Below, in pieces: positions 57,936 through 64,000 of a stretch of 64,000 nucleotides of DNA. The position numbers were made by a program, and so were the translations under genes. The notes under the pieces were generated by a model that searched no databases, had not been told where the DNA came from, and saw only the letters and a list, made by a program, of their open reading frames with translations. The stretch is taken from the NCBI RefSeq assembly GCF_014641695.1, contig NZ_BMIF01000001.1, positions 1 through 64,000 of the forward strand. The letters are read 5' to 3'. Position 1 is the first letter of the stretch. Every line of letters starts with the position of its first letter. The DNA comes from Nitratireductor aestuarii. GTDB lineage: Bacteria; Pseudomonadota; Alphaproteobacteria; Rhizobiales; Rhizobiaceae.

Positions 57936-59132
57936 ATGGAAAAGCAGGCGCAAGCACTGGATCAAGAGAAAGCTAGCAACACGTTGCCAATCGCAGTTCT
58001 CGCGTTCTGTGCATTCGCAGTGACGACTGCTGAGTTTGTCATCTCTGGCATTTTGCCTGAAGTGGCACAAGATCTCGGCGTTACAATCTCGTCTGCTGGG
58101 CAACTTGTGACCGCATACGCAATCGGTATGATTTTAGGAGGACCGGTTCTCACGATCCTTACTGCCCGACTGGATCGCAAGCGCCTTATGGTCGGCTTGC
58201 CCGCGGTCTTCATCGCTGGAAATTGCTTGGCTGCTCTCTCGCCAAACTATCTTGTTTTGCTTGGAGCCAGGTTTCTTTCTGGTTTGGCCGTCGCAACCTT
58301 TTTCGCGCTTGCCATAGTAGCCGCAGCGTCGCTTGCTGCCGTTGGCAAGCAGGCCTCGGCGATTGCCCAAGTTGCCCTTGGCTTCAACCTCGCGATGATC
58401 CTCGGCGCGCCGCTGGGAACCCTCCTAGGCCAGCAGTTTGGTTGGCGAATAACATTTGTTGCGATCGCTTCGATGGCAATTGTGGGGGCATTGCTGCTGA
58501 TATGGCTTGTCCGGATTTCGGTGCCGCCTGCGACGGGACCAGTCCTAAAGGAGCTTCGGGTCGTAAAGTTGCCAGACTTTCAGCTCGCTGTGCTTTTGAC
58601 TGCAATTGGGAATGCCGGCGCACTCATGTTCTTCGTCTATCTGGCCCCCATATTGGTCACAGAAAGCGGTTTCACACCGGCAGCCGTTCCAATCCTCCTG
58701 ATGGCCTACGGCCTCGGTGCCGCGATCGGCAACATTGTTGGGGGGCGTCTATCGGATAGAGCGTTGTTTCCCTCGCTAATCGGCCTGCTTATCCTGTTGG
58801 CTGCGGTCTTGGGGACTTTTTCGCTCGCGGCTGGTAATCAGTTGGCTGCTGTTTTTCTTGTCGGCGTTACTGGAGCACTGGCATTCTCTGTGATTCCGGG
58901 GATGCAAACTGCGGTGTTGATGGCAGCCCAAGGGGCCCCGGCGCTCGGCGTAGCGTTGAACGCATCCACGTTTCAGATCGCGGCCGCGACTGCCGCTTGG
59001 CTGGGTGGATCATTGATCGAGCAGAAGTGGGGATTGTTGTCGTTACCAATGATTGGGGGCGGCATCACTTTACTCGGAGCTGGTTTGGCCGTTGTGCTGC
59101 TGCTTCGGACAACTGCCGGCAGGCGAGAATAG
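57936..59132 (+). CDS. MFS efflux transporter, DHA1 type
   Basis: 398 residues with 12 membrane helices. The family pattern is AVTTAEFVISGILPEVAQDL in helix 1, the loop 2-3 motif GGPVLTILTARLDRKRLMVG and GARFLSGLAVATFFALAIVA. It resembles AraJ/YdhP-like arabinose or drug exporters. The substrate is unknown. It is divergent from the GlxA-type regulator, a common regulator-exporter pair. Confidence 0.9.
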   Translation: MEKQAQALDQEKASNTLPIAVLAFCAFAVTTAEFVISGILPEVAQDLGVTISSAGQLVTAYAIGMILGGPVLTILTARLDRKRLMVGLPAVFIAGNCLAALSPNYLVLLGARFLSGLAVATFFALAIVAAASLAAVGKQASAIAQVALGFNLAMILGAPLGTLLGQQFGWRITFVAIASMAIVGALLLIWLVRISVPPATGPVLKELRVVKLPDFQLAVLLTAIGNAGALMFFVYLAPILVTESGFTPAAVPILLMAYGLGAAIGNIVGGRLSDRALFPSLIGLLILLAAVLGTFSLAAGNQLAAVFLVGVTGALAFSVIPGMQTAVLMAAQGAPALGVALNASTFQIAAATAAWLGGSLIEQKWGLLSLPMIGGGITLLGAGLAVVLLLRTTAGRRE

Positions 59133-59208
59133 AGAAACTGCTGACCCGTGGTAGTGATAGCTTCGGCGTACGCGCGAGATAGCTTCATTCTTCACACAAA
59201 CTGCGGGT

Positions 59209-60117
59209 CTAATCGGCTTCTTGCACCAACTGTTCACACCGCGCGATTGTCCAAGCGACGTCGTCGGTCAAGCCTGCCACCAGGCATTCGTGCAGATGAT
59301 GAAGACCGATGTGTAGTTGATAGCATCGCAAAGCGGTCGAACTAGCCAAAGCGCGCGATTGCTGTTGAAGGTAGTTCGCCTGGTGCTCCATGCACGGAAG
59401 CCATGAACGCCAAAAGAAGATGTTGGCCACGTCGTATAATGGATCGCCGATCATCGCCTCGCTCCAGTCGATTACTGCTGTTATCTCTCCCTTGGCGGCC
59501 AGCACATTGTTCGAGCCAAAATCCGCGTGAACGAGGCTACGGGTTTCCGGGCAGTGTTCGGCCCAACGGAGAAGGAGGCGTAGGTAGGTACTCAGGCGTT
59601 GCCGATCGATTGCCCCATCGAATTTGCTCCAGTCACGATGCGAAGGATCGGCAATTCCTACGAGAAACGCTCGCCAACTTTCATACCGGCCGACACCGTC
59701 CGAGCCGAATGGTCCGTAGCCGCGCATGTTCGAGATGTCCGCGTTTGCGATCTGACGCATTGTCGCCGCGACGGGCTGCACCAACCGCGAAAGCTCTTCC
59801 TCCGGGAAATCTTGCAAGGTACGCCCCGGCGCTCGTCGGGAAATGCAATACGCAAAACCCTTGTCGAACTCGCCGATGCGGATAACCTCCGGTATGGGAA
59901 GATGCTCGGACGCGAAGTGCGTGTGCGCGTAAGCGTCCTTTAGAAAGCCTTCGTTCCCGCGGTTGATACGCAAGACATAGTCATCATGGCCGTCGCGAAA
60001 CGCGAGTGCCTTCGATTCCATCCCCTCAAAGACCGGAGTAGTCCGACGGATGTCGGTGAAAATATCCGATAGAAACTTGGCGATATCGGCATCATCGATA
60101 TCCGGTTTCTTCATCAA
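59209..60117 (-). CDS. Aminoglycoside-phosphotransferase-family kinase
   Basis: 302 residues. The APH fold shows a nucleotide-binding N-lobe (KALAFRDGHDDYVLRINRGN), the Brenner motif LVHADFGSNNVLAAKGEITA with catalytic Asp, and AVIDWSEAMIGDPLYDVANI with the metal-binding Asp. It is similar in layout to hygromycin-B-4-kinase-like proteins, but resistance cannot be claimed from sequence because many members phosphorylate other metabolites. Last gene of a four-gene leftward operon with two flavoenzymes. Confidence 0.85.
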   Translation of the reverse strand: MMKKPDIDDADIAKFLSDIFTDIRRTTPVFEGMESKALAFRDGHDDYVLRINRGNEGFLKDAYAHTHFASEHLPIPEVIRIGEFDKGFAYCISRRAPGRTLQDFPEEELSRLVQPVAATMRQIANADISNMRGYGPFGSDGVGRYESWRAFLVGIADPSHRDWSKFDGAIDRQRLSTYLRLLLRWAEHCPETRSLVHADFGSNNVLAAKGEITAVIDWSEAMIGDPLYDVANIFFWRSWLPCMEHQANYLQQQSRALASSTALRCYQLHIGLHHLHECLVAGLTDDVAWTIARCEQLVQEAD

Positions 60118-60119
60118 CG

Positions 60120-60548
60120 TTACCTCAGTTCAGTTTGGCGGCGTACTAGAGTTTTAGAGTGCCAGAGCGCGATCAGAGGCATGACAACGAGTTCCACGAG
60201 AGTGGCGATCATAAGCGGTGCCGGAGGAAGCCCCGCCGCAAAGGCGGATATGAGCCGCCCGACGCCACCGAGAAACAGCCCAGCGCATAGGATGCGGAAC
60301 CACAAAGCGTGCGCTCGAAGATCCCGCGCCGCGATGAAAAGCATGATTCCAAATGAGAACCAGATTGCGCCCCAAAACCTCACCTGGCTATCGACGACCG
60401 GATCTTTGGAAGCCGCCTCCCCTAGAGCAGACCCGCTGATTGAGAAAATCGACGCACCGAGGATGACGTCCATGGCGCCCGTCAGCATTGGCACTGCTGC
60501 CAGGGCCATTATAGCCGCCTTGAGAAGGTTCATCGCGTTCCTTTCCAT
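60120..60548 (-). CDS. DUF4345 membrane protein
   Basis: 142 residues with four hydrophobic helices. DUF4345 features are GAMDVILGASIFSISG near the N-terminus, VVDSQVRFWGAIWFSFGIML and GGVGRLISAFAAGLPPAPLM. Inner membrane protein of unknown function, common beside short-chain dehydrogenase or monooxygenase genes. It is spaced three bases from both operon neighbours. Confidence 0.85.
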   Translation of the reverse strand: MERNAMNLLKAAIMALAAVPMLTGAMDVILGASIFSISGSALGEAASKDPVVDSQVRFWGAIWFSFGIMLFIAARDLRAHALWFRILCAGLFLGGVGRLISAFAAGLPPAPLMIATLVELVVMPLIALWHSKTLVRRQTELR

Positions 60549-60551
60549 CCA

Positions 60552-61784
60552 TCATTCCCGAACATGAGGCGGGTCGAGCGGAGCCTCAGCTATTGCACGC
60601 ATCCCGACGACAGCCTTCCCTGGCAAGAGCGGCAGACGGCCTCGTATTGCCCTGGGAAGCGCCATCAGAATTGGTGCGGACAAAAAACTCAGGGCGATGG
60701 ACAGCCTCGACGTCGGGATCAAGGACTTCACCAGGACCGGGCCGATCTGTCGACTTTTCTCGACGATCGGAAGAACATCACGCTCGTAGGCAGTCAAGGC
60801 ATGAGCCGGATCGTCTGCAGCATTGGCGATCTGTCGGGCGAGCATATACGCGCTGACAACCGCCAGACTAGTTCCGCCACCGACAGCGGGCGAGGGGCCG
60901 AATCCGGCGTCTCCCACGAGAGCAATTCGCGATTTCACCCAACCGCCCATCAGGATTTGACTGAAGGGCTCGAAATAAAAGTCCTGGGCCCCATCCATCC
61001 CGGCCAGCAGCTGCGGCACCAGCCACTCGTCCTCCTTGAAGCGATCGCGAACCAGGCGCTTGTGCCCGTCTGTGTCGCGGTGATGAAGATTGATCGGATC
61101 TCGGCTGCGGAAGAGGAAGCCTACGCCAAGCTCGTTGGACTGACGTATCGGGAAGACGGCGACCGTTTTGTCCGGCACCACATAGCGATGGATGGCATTC
61201 TTCAGTCCCATCGTATTCGGGATGGTATAGCCGCAGATGTAACCACCGATGTAGTTGGTAAATTCCGCTTCTTTGCCAAAGGCGAGATGACGCGTGTTGG
61301 AATGCTGTCCATCTGCGCCGACGACGAACGAAAACTCACGATCGGTCCCGCTCGTGAATTCTACCTGCACCTTGTCCTCGCGCTCCTCGAGTTTCGAAAT
61401 GGAATTGCCAAACATGAACTCGACGTCACCAGCGACGGCGCGGTATAGCGCGTTGACCAGTTCGCCTCGCATAATTTCAAGGTGACGATCTGCGAAGCCG
61501 ATCTCGAGCCGTCGCAGGTCCATGTGCAGGGGAGGGCGTCCCGGCGTTATCATTACGCCGCGGTCGTTGTGTGTACCCGCCGCCTGTAGCTCTGGCAGCA
61601 GCCCCATTCGATCGACGACCTCGACTGCGGACCCCCACAGATCGACCGGATGACCGCCCTTTCGGATCTCAGGTGCGAGTTCTACGATGGTAGGCTTAAC
61701 GCCGCTCCGTCTAAGCCACCAACCCAACACGAGACCGGCAATTCCGGCGCCACTGATCAAAGCTGTCTGCGGTTGATCCGTCAT
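60552..61784 (-). CDS. FAD-dependent monooxygenase (PHBH fold)
   Basis: 410 residues. FAD-binding GXGXXG is ALISGAGIAGLVLGWWLRRS. The DG motif is FSFVVGADGQHSNTRHLAFG. The second FAD motif is RIALVGDAGFGPSPAVGGGT. This is the class A aromatic hydroxylase/TetX-like pattern. The substrate is unknown, and antibiotic inactivation is possible but not shown. It lies between a flavin reductase-like gene upstream and DUF4345 and kinase genes downstream, an operon that looks like a small detoxification cassette. Confidence 0.9.
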   Translation of the reverse strand: MTDQPQTALISGAGIAGLVLGWWLRRSGVKPTIVELAPEIRKGGHPVDLWGSAVEVVDRMGLLPELQAAGTHNDRGVMITPGRPPLHMDLRRLEIGFADRHLEIMRGELVNALYRAVAGDVEFMFGNSISKLEEREDKVQVEFTSGTDREFSFVVGADGQHSNTRHLAFGKEAEFTNYIGGYICGYTIPNTMGLKNAIHRYVVPDKTVAVFPIRQSNELGVGFLFRSRDPINLHHRDTDGHKRLVRDRFKEDEWLVPQLLAGMDGAQDFYFEPFSQILMGGWVKSRIALVGDAGFGPSPAVGGGTSLAVVSAYMLARQIANAADDPAHALTAYERDVLPIVEKSRQIGPVLVKSLIPTSRLSIALSFLSAPILMALPRAIRGRLPLLPGKAVVGMRAIAEAPLDPPHVRE

Positions 61785-61839
61785 AGCTTAGTCGCGCCCT
61801 TGCCACGAAGCACCGCGGACGGCGTTTCCAAATGCCTCT

Positions 61840-62472
61840 TCATCGCCGCCACATCCGCGCCGGACGTTCGTCATCAAGGCAGTAATCGCTTGCATGCGCC
61901 GAGAAGAACGTCCGGCCGAAAGACCGTGCCGCCGCGACAGGGTCAGTTGGATCGCGCGAAATGTCGCCACGAGCATTGCCGCGCCCGTGCACGACTCCGA
62001 TAAATGTCGAACGCGTGTAGCGGCAAAATTCCTGTACCTGATGCACGATTCCCGCCGAATTGGTGGGGAAGGTCTCTTCCGAGCTGATCAAGAGACCAAT
62101 CCGCTTGTTCAACATCGATGTTTTCGTCGAGGTCGATCTTGGGTGCGAGGCTGCGACGTAGCAGAACATCCGGTCAAAAAACGACTTTAGCTGCGCGGAC
62201 ATCCCGTACCAGTAGATCGGAGTGGCCGCGATAAAGCCGTGGGCCGGTAAAAAATGACGGGTGAACATCTCATGGTACCCATCGTCTATTGAGCATTCCC
62301 CGTCTGCGCGCCTGCATCTCCTGCAATCGCGTAGAAAATCCGTGACCACATCGTCAGCGTACACCATCTCGGCTTGGTGCCCTGCGGCTTTGAGACCTTC
62401 CACCGCGGCGACAGCGAGCGCGGATGAATTGCCGTCTCTTCGCGGGCTCGAACTGAGAACAAGTGCCTGCAT
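61840..62472 (-). CDS. NADPH-dependent FMN reductase / flavodoxin-fold oxidoreductase
   Basis: 210 residues, ATG 62472 behind AGGAGG. The flavodoxin-like fold starts MQALVLSSSPRRDGNSSALA (the FMN phosphate loop), then CRRCRRADGECSIDDGYHEM and AATPIYWYGMSAQLKSFFDR, which is the FMN-contacting family motif. It belongs to the iron-sulfur-flavoprotein-like NADPH oxidoreductases and probably supplies reduced flavin or reduces quinones. Divergent from an HxlR regulator, first gene of the operon. Confidence 0.9.
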   Translation of the reverse strand: MQALVLSSSPRRDGNSSALAVAAVEGLKAAGHQAEMVYADDVVTDFLRDCRRCRRADGECSIDDGYHEMFTRHFLPAHGFIAATPIYWYGMSAQLKSFFDRMFCYVAASHPRSTSTKTSMLNKRIGLLISSEETFPTNSAGIVHQVQEFCRYTRSTFIGVVHGRGNARGDISRDPTDPVAAARSFGRTFFSAHASDYCLDDERPARMWRR

Positions 62473-62548
62473 GTGCGCCTCCTAACTTGTGGAGTGCTTA
62501 AGGTGGCCGTATAGGTTCTTCAAGGCAAGTACACACCTTTTGGTTCCT

Positions 62549-62929
62549 ATGCGAATGACCGATTCAGAACCCAGCGTCTTCGATGCGACTTGTTCGGCGC
62601 GTCACGCGCTTGAGATAATTTCAGGCAAGTGGGCGATCCTCATCATGTCGGCGCTCGGAGAAAGCCCGATGCGCAATGGCGAATTGATGCGCCGCGTAGG
62701 CGGAATCTCGCAGAAGATGCTGACGCAAACCCTTCGCGAACTCGAAAGCAACGGCCTGGTTGTGCGAGACGATCGAGGGACGGTCCCGCCAAACGTCGAA
62801 TACCGGCTCAGCGGATTAGGACAATCGCTAACATCGACACTGAGTGTATTGGATCGTTGGGCTGAAGAGAACTTTCCAGCCCTGGATGCTGCGCGGGAGC
62901 GGTATCTGCAGCAGAATCCCAAGCGATGA
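62549..62929 (+). CDS. HxlR-family transcriptional regulator
   Basis: 126 residues. HxlR hallmark: SARHALEIISGKWAILIMSA, then NGELMRRVGGISQKMLTQTL and RELESNGLVVRDDRGTVPPN with VEYRLSGLGQSL. The near-N-terminal Cys (DATCSARHAL) is where HxlR proteins sense electrophiles or redox change. It is divergent from the FMN reductase gene and likely represses it. ATG 62549 or 62555 could be the start, and the frame to 62489 is less likely. Confidence 0.9.
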   Translation: MRMTDSEPSVFDATCSARHALEIISGKWAILIMSALGESPMRNGELMRRVGGISQKMLTQTLRELESNGLVVRDDRGTVPPNVEYRLSGLGQSLTSTLSVLDRWAEENFPALDAARERYLQQNPKR

Positions 62930-63208
62930 GCAGCAGCAAACCCACAAGGGAAATCCTGATGCGACCCGCGGCTGGACAAGATGCATTCAAGCTTCCGGAC
63001 ATCGGCCGGCTTCGCGGGGTTGCGGATGACGACGCGCAAACCGTCGAACAGCATCCTCATCGGGTGCGGCGTATCATTGGTGGAGCGGATTGATCATGGG
63101 GCCGTTGCTTTCCTCAACGGCGAGATATCGGAAGGCTCAATTCTTGACAGTGAGAGGATCGATGGGTGGCCAGTCGAACAGCGCTGCGCGATACTGAAGG
63201 TGCTGAGA

Positions 63209-64000
63209 TCAGCTGGGACTGGTCCCGTCAGCAAGTGCTGCCTGGAACCAATTCCGCAGCCTAACGACGTCCGGGCGCTCTGCGAGCGTTTTCGCGCAGA
63301 CGAAATGGTAGCTGTCGCCCGGTAGCAAATTCGAGAACGGCGCCACGAGGAGCCCGGATTCGAGCGCATCCGCAACCAGTACGCGGCTCAGCAACGCGAC
63401 TCCACGGCCGGCAAGAGCGGCCTGCACCGCAAGCGTGCTATCGGGAAAATGCTGACCAGCGCGTGCGCTGACCGTATCTAGGCCCGCTTCGCGAAACCAG
63501 CGATCCCATCCTGGTGAAGGGGCGGGGCGGAGCCGACCGTCGACATGGAGCAGCGGTGCGTTTTGCAAGTCGCTGAGGGTGGCAATGGAGAGGCTTGGGC
63601 TGCAGACGGGCAGAAAGACATCCTTGCAAAGTGGCACGCTGGGATCAGCATACGGGCCGCTCCCGTAACGAATTGCGATATCAACCTCGCCTGCGCGTAG
63701 AACCGCGATCTGGTCGGATACATGGAGTCGTAGCTCCAGATCGGGCTGGCTATCCCAGAGCTCTGCGAGGCGGGGTACGAGCCAATGGTTCAGAAATGCG
63801 CTTGTTGATGACACGGTGAGAGCGGAGGGTTCTCCCTGTTCGATGACGCGCCTTGTGACAGCGGCAATCTGATCGAGACTGGTGCCTACCACGTCGAACA
63901 GGAGCAATCCCTCCGGCGTGAGCTTTACGGAACGCGGGCTCCGGTTCAGGACACGTCGGCCGAGGAAAGTCTCCAACTGTCGGATCTGATGGCTGATTGC
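63209..64000 (-). CDS. LysR-family regulator (GcvA-like), HTH cut by the right edge
   Basis: The frame enters from the right edge. The last bases, read leftward, give AISHQIRQLETFLGRRVLNR, the end of a LysR HTH with its linker helix, so the true start lies outside. The effector domain follows: SVKLTPEGLLLFDVVGTSLD, LRLHVSDQIAVLRAGEVDIA, IRYGSGPYADPSVPLCKDVF and ALAGRGVALLSRVLVADALE. This is the GcvA/AmpR-like subgroup. The target gene is not visible. Confidence 0.88.
   Translation of the reverse strand, partial: AISHQIRQLETFLGRRVLNRSPRSVKLTPEGLLLFDVVGTSLDQIAAVTRRVIEQGEPSALTVSSTSAFLNHWLVPRLAELWDSQPDLELRLHVSDQIAVLRAGEVDIAIRYGSGPYADPSVPLCKDVFLPVCSPSLSIATLSDLQNAPLLHVDGRLRPAPSPGWDRWFREAGLDTVSARAGQHFPDSTLAVQAALAGRGVALLSRVLVADALESGLLVAPFSNLLPGDSYHFVCAKTLAERPDVVRLRNWFQAALADGTSPS

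Noticed and set aside
59209-61784. Antibiotic-resistance cassette (APH-like kinase and TetX-like monooxygenase)
   Set aside because: Both families are broad and mostly metabolic. The folds are clear but nothing in the sequence shows a drug substrate, so resistance was not called.
1-64000. CRISPR arrays or full rRNA genes
   Set aside because: No regularly spaced direct repeats and no rRNA-like sequence were found on reading through the window.

Overview
The window reads as chromosomal DNA of a Rhizobiaceae/Rhizobiales alphaproteobacterium. The markers are an AcpXL very-long-chain-fatty-acid (lipid A) locus, a RirA-type iron regulator next to an IsdG-like monooxygenase, a BA14K-family lectin-like protein, Omp25-like small barrels, a DUF2842 protein, heme A synthase of the alphaproteobacterial type and a PutR/PutA pair. 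Coding density is high and the DNA is GC-rich. The genus cannot be fixed from sequence reading alone.

Region 1 (1 to about 23.7 kb) is an integrated, defective tailed-phage genome plus cargo. It ends at a 47-base fragment of a tRNA-Pro(GGG) gene (23667-23713), the expected scar of integration into that tRNA. The other att site and the integrase are not in the window, so they should lie to the left. The order is: a leftward lysogeny block (winged-helix protein, XRE repressor), a TATGCAT operator region, a tightly overlapped rightward early operon (Cro-like, small proteins, N6-adenine and C5-cytosine methyltransferases, DUF1064, late-regulator candidates), and an HNH endonuclease. The HK97-type packaging module follows (TerS, TerL, portal), with a prohead protease that is cut off and joined directly to the 3' part of a tail spike gene. 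The capsid, tail tube, tape measure and baseplate genes are gone, so this element cannot make particles. To the right are an asparagine-synthase-like cargo gene, a three-hairpin anti-Shine-Dalgarno sRNA resembling the rhizobial alpha-r14/NfeR1 family, a lysis cassette (endolysin, small membrane proteins, overlapping spanin pair) and a short cargo stretch with a lone receiver-domain protein.

Region 2 (23.7-32.7 kb): a secreted beta-lactamase-fold serine hydrolase, a NarX-type histidine kinase with its LuxR-type regulator, two intact and one truncated copy of an Omp25-like barrel (the intact two share a palindrome upstream), a methyltransferase, a general stress FMN-binding protein and a BA14K protein.

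Region 3 (32.5-41 kb): exopolysaccharide production. A Wzy/O-antigen-ligase-like polymerase, a polyprenyl-phosphate sugar-1-phosphate transferase and a family-4 glycosyltransferase form one leftward operon. A Wza-like export lipoprotein diverges from a Wzz/BY-kinase-like chain regulator with a degenerate ATP site. A FemAB/CelD-like acyltransferase converges on it.

Region 4 (41-56 kb): housekeeping genes. These are heme A synthase, a YigZ-like protein, the acpXL-fabF-fabF-adh-lpxXL operon (with no fabZ-like gene in its usual place and with one ketosynthase lacking its active-site Cys), a catalytically doubtful histidine phosphatase, putR/putA, the RirA/IsdG-like iron pair, an acetyltransferase and an ECF sigma factor. 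Behind the sigma factor lies a good sigma-54 promoter followed by a structured, terminator-ended, gene-free stretch, a candidate small RNA.

Region 5 (56-64 kb): a radC remnant beside an AlpA/excisionase-like gene, scars of a second mobile element. Then an accessory set follows: GlxA-type regulator with divergent MFS exporter, an operon of FMN reductase, FAD monooxygenase, DUF4345 and APH-like kinase with divergent HxlR regulator, and a LysR regulator cut by the right edge.
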